From the NCBI GenBank assembly GCA_914767715.1, contig OU612075.1, positions 15,314,001 to 15,378,000 on the forward strand: a stretch of DNA of 64,000 nucleotides, given 5' to 3'. The notes under the pieces were generated by a model that did not search any database, was not told the origin of the DNA, and saw nothing but the letters and a program-made list of their open reading frames with translations. Below are positions 24,696-37,100 of the stretch, piece by piece (the stretch's first letter is position 1; each line of letters begins with the position of its first letter). A program made the position numbers and the translations under genes. The stretch comes from Membranipora membranacea (Eukaryota; Bryozoa; Gymnolaemata; Cheilostomatida; Membraniporidae).

Positions 24696-25468
24696 GTCTC
24701 TTTATAGGACACGGCGGTTGTGTTTCTGAAAAGTCAACAATTAAGATATCCTTTATTTTATTATATTTGTAATCTGCTGAGAATTGAATATTGAATTCGT
24801 TTTCTTTGCATATAATCATGTCCTTCCGCTTTTTGAAAAGAATTACAAAAGAAAACCTTGTTCTCAACAAATTATTTTTTAAAAATACATAGATAAAGCA
24901 TAGAATAACATTTTTATCTTATTGTCAATGTTTACATGTGGAAATGGAAACTACTCAATGTGATCAGTCATCATGTAAAAACTCGTCATAAGATTATCAA
25001 CAGTTCATCATTTTTTTGGAAATTAGGCATTATATGAGTGATAATGTAGGTAGCTAATATTTTGGCCTTAGTGCAGGATTGAAAGGCACTCTGCTGTACC
25101 TCATCTTGTCGGTAGACTTTGTATGCTGCGTAGGTCCTGGAATTATTGCTGTTGTTGAGCTTCCACTTATCTGATGTTTCTTTTCACTTTCTTATTGAAT
25201 TTCTTTCTGTGCCCTTTCTATATCTATATTTGGATTTCTTGTCATCTATGCATACTAGAAACAATGAACTAAACCCCTTTAGTTCATTGCTAGAAACTAG
25301 GGTGAGCCATCGAGTAACAGTCCTTGAGAATGTCATGATGTAGTTTGTTGCTAAGTGTAGGCTTTAGTGATTCAATTTAAACTAACACACATTGATATAC
25401 ATATACATATTATATTATATAATGTCGGTGACTAAAAGTTTTCCATAAACTTACAGTAAGAGTATCTC
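24696..25468. other. Tail-to-tail spacer
   Basis: Short 3' region shared by the ETAA1-like gene (plus) and the TRIM gene (minus). It is AT-rich, has no coding exon, and contains the tiny palindromic insertion at 25262-25289. Confidence 0.5.
25262..25289. mobile_element. 28-bp palindromic insertion, same family as 17417-17484
   Basis: CAATGAACTAAA and its exact complement TTTAGTTCATTG are separated by four C. The sequence is flanked by the direct repeat CTAGAAA (25255-25261 and 25290-25296). Its ends match the 68-bp element at 17417-17484 over 14 bases, and the duplication has the same 7-bp length. Confidence 0.65.
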
Positions 25469-28400
25469 CTAGTTATCATACTTAAGTTTATAGAAGAGAA
25501 TGACCTTCTCTTGATACCTCGGTATAATCAGTGTATCACCATCTAAACACATATCATATATGTTAGATGACTTCGGTCTGGTATTAGGATCTGTTATCTC
25601 TCTCACTATTTCTCCTGTATAGCGATGATAAAAGTGAACGTGATATGAATACATATATTAGGAAAAATGATAATCGCCCTACATTATTTCCATCCATTAT
25701 CTGACGAGAACGTGGAAGTTGCATTATGAGAGTTTATTTTAATTTCAAAACAGTGGAATAAACGGGAAAAAAATTCTGCAACATAAAACATGTAATTTTT
25801 GCCTTACCAGTTTCCTTAAAGAGAATCCATATTTTGGTGTGGTCGTGGTTGGAGATGATGTTGTGGGTGACCAAAGCGAAATCTCTGCTGTGAATTAATA
25901 TCCCTGCAGGGTTAGTCACTTTATCTAATCTCCATTCTACAGCTCCTGTTGTGAGGTTCACTTTGTACAGTGCTAGTTTAGTGGCACAATTTGCAACGAT
26001 TATTGAGTTATCACCTGCATGACATATACTGAGGAAGTCCTTGTGTATGAGATCACATCTAACATCTCTGACCTTCTCTCCTTCCAGTGTGTAGATAGTG
26101 AATGTTTTATTAGTTCTGTCTGCGATGATGATCTCATTTTTGATGACAGCGAGAGCTCGAGCTGAGCAGTTACCTCTATCTGCATGACTCCAGGTGAGGA
26201 GCTGCTGACCAGTGAGATCATGTACATATACTGTGTACGGCAGACCTCGCACCAATGTGTACAGTCTGTCCTCATGAGCGATTACACCAGTAACATTATT
26301 TGCTAGCTTCATGAATGATGGTGTTACATTTCCGCCCTCATCTATCCTATCTACAGCACCGTAACTGCACCCTACATAAGTGAATCCCTTGTACTGACAG
26401 ACTGATGTTGGTGATTGCCCTAAAGTTACTTCTTTAATTAACTCGATTGAAGTTGGTTGAGGTTTATTACTCAGTTGGATCGCCAGCTGATCAGGAGATT
26501 TGATGATGATGTCATCAGCCCGCTCTATCTTTACCTCTGTATCTCTGATCTCTTTACCTATCAAGAAAACATTATGGTTTAAAAAATCAATTCAAGAGTA
26601 AATTGTACAATAAAGCTGACCATTTAACCAAAAACACATGTCTGTGTGTTTTTTCTAGATCATGTTCAATGAATTTTGCTGGTATATCTATAGTTACTTC
26701 CACCTCAAAGCAGAGAACTGCTCATCAGTGGCGGAAAACCAACCCTAGATTAAATTGAATCATGATTGAATTAAATCAAACTTTGCTCTGACATTTATCT
26801 TCAGACTCCTTTACCTACCAGTATTAGACAGTATCTTCTGATTATCAATGGTAACTCCAGGAAAGTCCTCCGTGATGACTGCACTGAACCCTTCTTCTAA
26901 GTCTTCTCTCTTTTGGATCAAATCAACCTGATAATAATTTGACAAACTGACATCACTAAACTCTAGAAAACTGTCCGGTTGTTATATCTGGATCTTGACA
27001 TTTTAATTAAGGTTTCATTACCAGAGGAATGTCCGGACCCTCATGATTGATTTATAAGTAGATTGTGATAATTAAAGATAATGAGCAATTAATTTCCCTA
27101 GTATGTTAATAATGGTTCCTTTTAATCCTGTGCATCCCTAATTAGAATCATATATAATGTAATGTTCCCCTAACTATCGTCAGTTGTGATATTGGGATCG
27201 AGAATAAAAGTAGCAATTCTATCAGCTCACTCTTTCCTTATTAACATCTCACACTATCCAACTCATAAGAATTCTCCCAATATAACTCACCATCGAGACA
27301 CAACACTAAATCATTACACGCAGCATAAATACAGGACATTGTCAGAGACAAAGATGTAACTATACCACCAACCAAATGACATCTTTTCAGTTACATCACG
27401 GTTACTAGATTGATCACAACCACCATCCAGTCTCTCAATTTATTGCAGTCATGTTGGTGGCTCAAAACTCCCACTGCTTGAGTCCTCAGTTATATCCAAG
27501 CTGAAACCATGTATTGCATTTTACACTGGAGATTAAAGTGGTCGGGTATGTCAGAGAATTAATAATTAGTACAACTAGATCACACTGCAGCTCCCAACAT
27601 GCTGGAACCAATGTAACAACGAAAGTTCTTTTAAACTCTGTAACATTATCTGCTCTCTGAAATTAAAACATGTTCACGGAGAACACCTACCTCTCAAAAT
27701 TTTAAGTAAAATGGCACTATTAGAAAGCATTCCAAATGTTAAAATTTTCTTAACAACAAATCAGCAAAGAGGGGTCTGCAGATCAAAATTGGGACTTGTT
27801 TCAAGGGACTTTATTGCGGATTTTTTTATTTTTCACCTGACATGTACAGACTATTGTGTAATGACTAGTGTACACCTTGCTCACCACATGTAAGTTAGAG
27901 ATCTCAGAACGCAGACTCTGAAGCTTATCATGTAGTTTTGTTAACTTGATATCAGCTTCTTCTCTATAATCAGTCAGCTTCTGTTTACCCTCATCTCTAG
28001 AGGAGCGGTAATCCTTCTCAAGATCTGCGTACTTTGCAATAATTGCGCGAACCTGATTCACGAAAAAAAACCATAAAATTAACAACGAGCAATTTATTTT
28101 GTTCACTGCCTTTGAATAGTCTCTGATACATCCTGTTTAACTTTGAGACAGATAACTGCTACGTGAAATATTGATATTACCAAATCCACATTGAAATATA
28201 AATTCTCAAGGCCAGTTGTTTGGGCAAGGAGTCCTTGGTTTGGGTAAGCTAATTCAATATAAAAGCCAGAAATGATGATGCACAACACTGTTTGCGGTTT
28301 TCAAGGAAAGCATCTTCAGCATCAATAGAAACAGACCTACCTGTTCATCTCTAGTCTGATTGAGACCTTCGACAGATCCCTCAGTCTCCGAATCCCACTG

Positions 28401-30246
28401 GTTGAGTTTCACAGTCGTCTCCTTTATTATACCAGATAATTTATCTATTCTCTCCTCAGCTCTCTGCTTTGTTGGCTCGAGATACTGAGTAAGCTCAGTA
28501 GCTATCTCAATCAATGCCATGAAGTCATGGGAAGCGCCTAAACTCGAACACAGTGAATATAAAAACCCTAGATTACTGTTGGAAACACATTTGTTTTTCT
28601 TCTCATTATTAATCAGATTCTGAAGTGTTGATCGTACTTCCTGCTATGGAGTGTTATTATTCAAAACGCTAAATGCTAACAACTGAACAAACTTGCCACA
28701 TAAAACTATAGCTGCTAACTTCACTGACCATTTGTACATTTCCTTTTAGATGAGAGGCAGAGAGGACATAGCACAGTCCAGCAGGATTTACATCCGATGG
28801 TGATTGGCTCTGATGTATGTTTGTCACAGTGTCTCAATGTCTCAGCAAATGAAGATCTCTGATAAGCTCTGATGCCCAACATTGTGTGATTGTCATTGAC
28901 TTCATCATGGACCTAATACAAATTATTATTATAAGGAGGAGATTAGCGTGGAAAAACTAGCCATTATGTACTGAATGGCTCTTGAACATCAATATTCAAC
29001 ATAACAATCATATCTGAGATTATAACGTAACCTGGGCAGGCTGTCTGCCCAGGCTAATTATAACCTGTATGTAAATCGTTATTAAAAATATTCATCATGC
29101 AATCTAGCCATACATAAAAGTTGTAGTTATTCTCTCGCCACAGAGAAGTAAACAACTCCCAGGTATCCATTTTGAAATCTATCCCAAATTAAAATACTTC
29201 GCTATCGATCCACTTGCTGCAGTAAAATATACTATGTTATGCAGCTAGTTCTAATCAGGACAGATTGATAATCTGACATTTTTTGTTAGTTTTGGTATCA
29301 GTTAATAGCTCCAAATTAAACCCATGACCTCTGCGACAATTGCCTATTGCCTGTCAGTGAGTAGCAATCGCGGGACTCGTCAGGTTTCAGTCTATATTTT
29401 GAATCAAATCAGATCAAGAGCGGTTGCTACATGAGATAAATGCTATTGCTGAGCTTAGCACCAAACCATCGAGGAAATCATGCCAAAGCTTCCTACGAAA
29501 TGGTTGTTTGGGACATGTAAACGCAAATGAATCGTGAATAAACATTGAACAATAATGGCAAACTTTTACTACGATGCTATCAATATAAATATATAGATTT
29601 TTTTGAGTTATTGTTCGAATGAATGGAACTATGGCTGTTAGTGTACATACACATGGCAGATAGATACGATACTACCATCGCACACACTGCTTACCTCAGC
29701 ATGTTTAGCACAGTACTTCCTCTCACATTTAGTACAGAACACATTAGCTGTCTTCTTCGGCTCTCCCTTTGTCTTACAAGGATCACAGAATGTCTCTGCT
29801 CCCTCAATAGCAGACTGTAGATTGTCCATTAAACATGTATGCTTCACTCTATTAACAGATCACAAGACTGCTAAGACCTAATATGATGTTTTAATGTTTG
29901 AGCTAAGCAAGAAAACAATGACACACCCTGACAGACACATAGCTCAATGTCAGTCCAGCTATTGTATTGCCAATATCACGTTTTTGAGTCACATAAAGTG
30001 GATAAATGGTGTACGGGAGCTTGACGGCAAGCAACTTTGGCGGGCCAACACTGACAGTTATCTGGATGCTGATAGACCAACTCACTTGCAAACAGCACAT
30101 TTGACTTTACCACCAGGAGGTTGTCCTGATATACACGGCTCACAGCATGGATGTCCACATGGTAGACTGAGTGGGTTAAAGATATAACCTTCCTTCTCTA
30201 GGCAGTTACTACAGGACATGATGTCATCTGATTGTACTTCAGCCAT
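25469..30246 (-). CDS. TRIM protein: RING, B-boxes, coiled coil, beta-propeller-like C-terminus (8 exons, 622 aa)
   Basis: Exons in transcript order: 30086-30246, 29695-29848, 28729-28912, 28341-28537, 27885-28052, 26819-26927, 25808-26557, 25469-25614; total 1869 nt. The first exon is a C3HC4 RING: C12-x2-C15, C30-x-H32-x2-C35-x2-C38, C50-x2-C53. Exon 2 has a B-box-1-like module (FCDPC...VFCTKCERKYCAKH), exon 3 a B-box 2 (CDKH...GCKSCWTVLCPLC). Exons 4-5 (about residues 167-288) are coiled coil. Exons 6-8 form a beta-rich repeat region of short strands (for example TYVGCSYGAVDRI, LYTLVRG, IIIADRTNKTFTIYTLEGE) typical of a six-bladed propeller, as in NHL-type TRIM proteins, although classical NHL signatures are not clear. 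TRIM RINGs act as E3 ubiquitin ligases. Which TRIM subfamily and substrate are unknown; such genes expand by lineage in invertebrates. Confidence 0.88.
29028..29056. mobile_element. 29-bp palindromic insertion with 9-bp target duplication
   Basis: Ends TAACCTGGGCAG and CTGCCCAGGCTA are inverted copies with one mismatch around a 5-base loop. The flanks ATTATAACG (29019-29027) and ATTATAACC (29057-29065) match at 8 of 9 positions. It lies in a TRIM gene intron and is grouped with the elements at 30842-30875 and 50406-50452. Confidence 0.6.
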
Positions 30247-30284
30247 ATTTCAGTCAGGCTAAGATTGCCTCCTGAAATGAAAAA

Positions 30285-30612
30285 AACACCATTTTTAAAG
30301 CGGAGAGAGTTATCCTCTCTTGGGTACAGGTACTGGGACCCATAGTACTCATGCCGCACCCTATACCCATGCCCGCCAGAAATCCGGCTACTCTTTATAA
30401 TGAAGAGGCAGAGGGGGTTCTTTTTACTGTGTGTGGGGTGTGCAAACACACAGTGGACCTCCGGTATTTTTAGTCCAGTTCCGCAAGGACCGCGCTAGGA
30501 TGAATGGTGTGCCAGTACCAAATCAGAAATGACCGCCGGTGGTGGGAGTTGAACCTGGACCTCAAAGATCACAAGTCTGCACCCTTGACAATTAGACCAC
30601 TACTGACATATT
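30285..30612 (-). mobile_element. tRNA-derived SINE
   Basis: Read on the minus strand, an A-box-like TAGTGGTCTAAT (30591-30602) is followed by a B-box GGTTCAACTCC (30544-30554), then about 260 bases of non-tRNA body. Head and body order fit a Pol III SINE. Exact ends and target duplication were not found. It lies just upstream of the TRIM start codon, so the promoter or 5' UTR of that gene may overlap it. Confidence 0.65.
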
Positions 30613-30841
30613 ATACATAATGAGGCTCAAGATAGTACCTATTCAGTGATTTTTATAGTGTAGTCTAACAGGTCAGCAACATACTGGACATGTTAGACCA
30701 AAGTTATAGCACTGCTTTCAAAACGACTCCCCGTTCTATGATGTCGGCAGCATTCTAGTGTTACATGAAAATACACATTTATGTGAAAGTCCAATTTTAG
30801 GACACAGGTAGAATGGGAAGATGGCAATATATCTACCTGAC

Positions 30842-30875
30842 TAGCCTGTATTGACAAGCTTGTCAAGACAGGCTA
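30842..30875. mobile_element. 34-bp palindromic element, TAGCCTG termini
   Basis: A loop-less palindrome with one mismatched pair, ending in TAGCCTG / CAGGCTA and centred on AAGCTT. The 9-base flanks CTACCTGAC and ATACCTGGT share TACCTG at the same offset, compatible with an eroded 9-bp duplication. Its right 20 bases recur exactly at 33641-33660. Confidence 0.5.
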
Positions 30876-32938
30876 ATACCTGGTGTGATGGGTGAGTGTG
30901 ACCAGAATACTGCTTCTATCACAACACAATGTCACCACTGGGCTAGTCTAACAATAATAACGATAAACATTAACTTACCCTTGCTTGTATGTAAGAAAAA
31001 AGTAGTGTTTGCAGTGAACTTTGTAATGGAGTGGTAGAGTGAAGCGATATGTCATGAGCTAAAATGAAACTGCCAATAGACTTATATAGATCCTTGTATT
31101 ACACGCCTACTGATAAAGTCACATAATGTAAACAATGAAAGAATAAGAGTAGGGACTTCCCGTTTCTAATGGCAACAAGCACCGAGATATTAATTGCTAT
31201 ATAATATCTCTGTGGCCACAAGCATGAAAAACCCTACATCTACATGACAGTGAAGTACGAGGAAGATGAGATATAGAATTATTCAGAGGCGACAATTTGT
31301 AAAATATCAACAGTTCAAGGCAAATTGATCTATGGATACACTGGAAAATACATTCTTGAAATATCCGGGGTCGGTGCTAGCTCCAAAAAAATTAGCAAGA
31401 TAATTTGACTGCCGTTCAGATATATACATCCATTAGTATTGGTTTGTTTGGCTCGTTACCATGTTATCATGTTTTGTCTATGCTCGTTACAGGATAAGTC
31501 TTCTCACTTTCTATCTTCATTTCATTAACACCAGCGCTCAGACTGGCAGTGACAATAATGGTGATACGATGATAAAAGCAATGCAGTTAAATTTTATTTA
31601 TGGTTTAGTTTCAGGGGGAACAATTTAAGCTGGTTAGCATTTGACCAATCAGAGCGGGTTCAACATCAGCAACAAGTGTGATGTGGTTTGTAAAATAACA
31701 AGCCATTTGTGAATACCTCTGAATTTGGCATTTGAATGAGGATTTCAAGAATATAGATGGTGGGATAATCATCACGATGCCCTACATAGCTAGTCATATA
31801 TCTATGTGATGTAGTTGATTATGCGGAAAAGGTGTAAAAACAAAATTGACGGCAAAAGTTGTTTACAATCCTTCAGCTCCTCACATTTAAAAAAGCAGCT
31901 TTACACGCACACATTTTTAAGCAGTCTGAGAAAATTGAGGTTTTTATGATTTGATTGGCTAAGTAGGTGAACCCGGTGCCAGGGTCACATTATTATTTTT
32001 TGGCGTTTACATTGATGTTTTATCTGTTCCGTAGCTGTTCCGTGGATTTCTGTTTAGGAAGCTATCAATGATTTCAGAGTATAAGAGGTCTCAATTTCAG
32101 TGAAAGAAAAATCAGGTGAGACAGCATTAACAATTTTGGGAAAATTCTGGTTGCAGTGGCTTCAAGGCTTCCTGCTAGATTACTTCCAGCCATTTAATTC
32201 CAACACTGATGAAAAATCCTTAAATCAATCATCATCTGAAGCAATGGTGAGCTTTTTGATGAATCTCATAACGTTTTCATTGGTATTCACATTTTCCATT
32301 TTCCGTTGATTGTTACATCAGTTTTGAAAGTCTATCACTTTTTACAGCGCCATTGACTGGTTGCGAATGCCAGTTTCATGCAGCTTAATTTGTCTTTGGT
32401 AATTGGTATTATCTGGTAAGTCAACAAAAGTGGAACATTGATGCTTTCTGGCACTAATTTGTTGTTAGTGTCATCAACGCATGAGTTTAGTGTTCCGATA
32501 TAAGTTTTGAAGACTTAGTGGGTGTCAGTTATTTCTGTAACGAGCCTCAAATGTTCTCGTTATAACGCATAATTTGTCTTAGATGCATTCATCCCTTAGG
32601 AAGGGTTGTCATGATTCTGGATGGGATTTCTCTAACCAAAATATGCCACAAAACGGCTCATGATCTGAAATGTTAAAATCTAGGGTGCCCCACTTTATGT
32701 TCAGATTTGTACTTAAGATAAACATATGTTTTAAATTACGGATTATTGTACTGCCAAATCATTTTTTAGATATAGAATGAATATATAAAAGCAGTAGTTT
32801 TTTAACCGATGCCAATACTCAAACCATACCTGGCTGATATCGTGTTTAATTACTATTTTTTCCGTGTTCTGAAATTTTATCTGAAAATTATATTGGTAAA
32901 TTAGGCAGCAGAAATCTGAGCGCGCGCATACCATAGGA
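30876..32938. other. Intergenic region, head-to-head TRIM / CDC16
   Basis: No coding exon, RNA gene or clear repeat family was recognised between the small palindrome and the hAT MITE. The 5' UTR and promoter of the minus-strand TRIM gene are expected near its left side. Confidence 0.4.
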
Positions 32939-33459
32939 CAGGGGTGCCCAACCTATGGCTCATGAGCCACCTCGGCTCATTTTGGCTTTTTGGGTGGCTC
33001 ATTTTAATATTTGCAAATTTCACGCGCTTTTTGGCGCGAATTTCATGCATTCAATTCATGCATGTACAATGTACATTAAATGTATGTATAGTGTGTACAA
33101 GTTCATTGTACTGGGTGCCTGCATTGTACATAAGTGTGAAGAGTTGTCTTCTTGCAGACTTGCCAACCTAAATTTTCCAAAATGCTTATAAAAATTTGCA
33201 AAATGCTTAAAATGCTTACAAAACTCCAGGGCGCCTCATATGACCAGAAATTGCCTCAAAAAAATTTTCAAGCTACGCGCATAATCTCACACAGTGACTT
33301 TGCTTTGGTAATTTTGCCAGCACTTATACATGAATGAATATTATACATATATATCACTGATTGTTTCCATGTTTCTACACGTGATGCGACGTGGTCAGCT
33401 CATTTGGTGTGATTGATTTTTTAAATGGCTCATGTGAGAGAAAAGGTTGGGCACCCCTG
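32939..33459. mobile_element. hAT-type MITE, copy 2 (521 bp)
   Basis: Same terminal inverted repeats (CAGGGGTGCCCAACC) and internal sequence as the copy at 12992-13507, in the same orientation, with an exact 8-bp duplication CCATAGGA at 32931-32938 and 33460-33467. It lacks a transposase and depends on an autonomous hAT element elsewhere. Confidence 0.93.
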
Positions 33460-33759
33460 CCATAGGAAGGCACAACTATGGACTTGAAATGCTGATCAAT
33501 ATGGTTGACAATATTCCCATTCAAGCTGGAGATAATTTTATGTTTGCAGTATGACACATGCTTTTATTTTAACTTAAGTGAGGCAACTAGGACTAGGCTG
33601 AAGATGGCCAAACCTGGCTAGGAGTCCCCCCCCCCGAACAAAGCTTGTCAAGACAGGCTATGATCATACCTGATCATACAGAGCTATCTATTCATTTCAA
33701 GTACTAGTGGTTGTCTCCTCATAAACTATTTCTTATTGGCTATTACTCGGGTGCGTTCT

Positions 33760-33959
33760 NNNNNNNNNNNNNNNNNNNNNNNNNNNNNNNNNNNNNNNNN
33801 NNNNNNNNNNNNNNNNNNNNNNNNNNNNNNNNNNNNNNNNNNNNNNNNNNNNNNNNNNNNNNNNNNNNNNNNNNNNNNNNNNNNNNNNNNNNNNNNNNNN
33901 NNNNNNNNNNNNNNNNNNNNNNNNNNNNNNNNNNNNNNNNNNNNNNNNNNNNNNNNNNN
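33760..33959. other. Assembly gap (200 N)
   Basis: Exactly 200 unknown bases. The word GCTATTACT occurs just before (33739-33747) and immediately after (33960-33968) the gap, which suggests a collapsed or unclosed repeat. The gap is about 170 bp upstream of the CDC16 start codon, so promoter sequence may be missing. Confidence 0.98.
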
Positions 33960-34130
33960 GCTATTACTACCTACTAGCAGGAAACAGCTTGTGATTGGCG
34001 GAAGGTTTGATTGAGTGAATGAGCCTGAGTGTGTGTAGTTGGTCATTCTCAGACTTAAATCAAGGGTTTTTCTTTAGTTGCCAGGTCCATTGGTTGGCTT
34101 TGGGACCTTGGTCATTGACATCTAATTGCC

Positions 34131-37100
34131 ATGAATGGTAAGATGGAGGCCGATACTACTTGCTCATTTGATGTCCAGCATCTGAGGGAGGTTGTTGAAA
34201 GGAACATCCAACTGGTGAGTATACAGTATAACGTAACAAACATATTTGGTGAGTGGCAACACAGACGTCATTGAATTCATTGTAATACTGTCAACACACA
34301 GCTCAGGCCAGTTGAGTTATAATGAATTGAATGAATGAACAAAAAAAAGAATAATGAATTTGTCCCTCTGAATCAGTCCTGATGCATTCATTTCTCTATG
34401 TGGAAAGAGAAACGGCCTAGACTAGAGTAGGTAGAGGCTAGATCTCTGACCATGCACAGACGCGCTGCGTTATTTACTTACTGTGTGCTGCCATAATCAT
34501 GAGTAGGGCATATTAATTATCTTAAAGAGCCTACCCTATCATTGAATACATCAAAAAGACTACAATGAGAGGATTTCATTGCGGGCAGGTAGCTTGGTCC
34601 AGGAGTCTTGTGGTCTTTCAACTAAAACTGGGGTCTTCTAACCAAACCATTCATTACCTGATGATTGAAGTATATAAGTCTAAGTGAGATAACCTAACAA
34701 ATCAAAGAAAACCTGAAGGTACAACACCTCTATTTATTTCCAATTTCCCATAAATTATTTTGATATATCACCATTGTCGAATCCTAGGCAGTGTGAACTT
34801 TTTAACAGGACAGGAAAGTGCACAAATCGAAACCCCCCTTTGTTTTACTGCGTATTTCCACTGCCACTATGGATACCATCAAATGCTATAAATACAGTAT
34901 GTTAAATATTTCTGATCATTTTGGTTTCCGGACTCCGAACTCACCAATGCAATAAGATTACTTTCCAACTTTATTTCGTTCAAATTTGTAATTTATTTTT
35001 CTTTCGGTGTTTGTTCTGTTCAACATGCCCGTCATTGGTCAAATAGGGATGACGTACAGAAGAAAGCTCCCAGTTCTGAACGAGGTGTAGGAATTTGCTC
35101 AAAACGCCTTGTGGTCATTATAATCCTTCCCACTATGTGCAGCCAAACCACACGACATTCGACGGCATACTGTCAAATCCAGACTGGAAGTGGGGTTCAA
35201 GTCAAACATTGGTTCACAGTGCTTAGGGCTTTGAATAAGACCCCAGATGGTACATATCTACTGCATGTTGTTATGTTATGTTACAGCATAATTATGAGAC
35301 AGCGCTATATTGGGCTGATAAAGTGATGACTCTTTCCGGAGGTAGGTTATAATTAGATGGTTTACAAGTGTCGGAGATTTTCTGGCGATTGGTGATGAGT
35401 TAATAATTCTTAAATTCAAATGAGTTTTATAATGAACATAATATGAATTTGTAGAAATTACGTTTCCCTTCTGATTTCAAATGAACTTCATTGACATAAA
35501 TTGTAAAACCACAAGAATTTTCTCCAGTTTTGATATAACATTGCCATATATCTTTTTGGTCATGTGTCTAATTTTGTCAGATGGTGAGGGTTTATTATAT
35601 TGTCACTTGTATCGTATCAAGCCGGCCAGGTTTTGACTAATGATAGCCCTGCTATAGGGTGTAAGGAGAGATGTTAGTTGGTTTAATAAGGTTTTTTTAT
35701 TTCAGAGAAAGTTGATGACGTTCTGGTCTTTGCTAATTGTTTATACCAGACAGGACAGTATCACAGAGCTATAGCAGTAGTGAAAAATAGGACCGAGGTC
35801 AAGGTGAGACATTTATTGCCATCAATAATTACTCTATTTTCCTTTAATGATGTTATTTAAAATGCAGAAGCCTCTAATGTAGTAATTCTTTCATGTTTGC
35901 TCTCTCTATACCTAGCCCAGTTAGTAGAGAAATGCTAAAGATTAGTCAGGAGATGCTTAATTCTAATCTATCACTCGCATTGCAGAAGCTGTGACTCACA
36001 GACAACAATTTAATACTGTTATAAAACTATTTTTGTAGACGAATGCACACAGTGTTCTCATCACAGCAAACTGCTACGTAAGTCTATTACAAATTTAATT
36101 GTGGTCACATTTTTCATTTAATAGTATAAAGTACTACAGGTTGAGTACATGTTAGCTAGCCATAAATTTTGCTAATTTAAGCCTAGTTGAAAAATTGTGT
36201 TTCAACCTCAATTGGTTGTAATTTGGAGCTGTCTTTCTTGCCTCTGCCTGTTTTGATGTACATGCAGGTGGTAGTAGTTGTGGGGTAACGGTTTCTATCA
36301 ATTATGACTAGGCTGTCTATTATTGTTCTTTAAATAACTCTCGGTTTTCTAATGACAACAATCCAACTAGAGTCAGTTCAACAGAGTCAAGGAATTATCG
36401 AAATACAAATCATATTGATATTCTAGCGAGAGAATTTAATCATGGGGGCTTTTAGCCGGAAAACATGGGGATACAACTAGATATAAGTATGAGTAGTAGG
36501 CAGCGATTTATACATGAAAACAAGCCATATTTTGTTTTGGCCCCTGCGTTCATTTGCTCGGTTTATTTAGGAGTAAAATCTAGCTCTTGTTTGTTTCTGT
36601 AAACACAGACAAACATCAATCTTTTATAACCTGGGTTCATGCAATCATCTTGATTCTTTATGTCTGCCCCTCCAAAACGTATGAGCCACAGTCTAGTCAT
36701 TTATTTCAGTTAAATAGATTTGCAGGGAGATGTGTTTTTTTGTGGCTGACATTCTTGTTCATTCTGCGTATGCTCAGCTCTGGCATGAGCTGATCTCTGC
36801 AAAATTGAGTCTCGGAATTACGAAGCCATCTGATTGGTGGTGGTATGCTCCCTAATGCGTGCGGAATTGTTGTTAATAGTTATCCTCTCTTGTTATTATT
36901 AGCTGATTTTGATTGGCAGTTCATGCAGGGGCTATCTGATTCTCCCTGACCAAATTTGCTATCAGAACCCAGACTAAACTCATTGTTCTTGCACATGCCC
37001 AAATCAAACTCAAGCATGATGGTAACTTAGGCTTACAACATCTATTTTGTGGTAATGATAGCCTAGTTTATCAGTGATCTACATGCCCAGTCAGATCACG

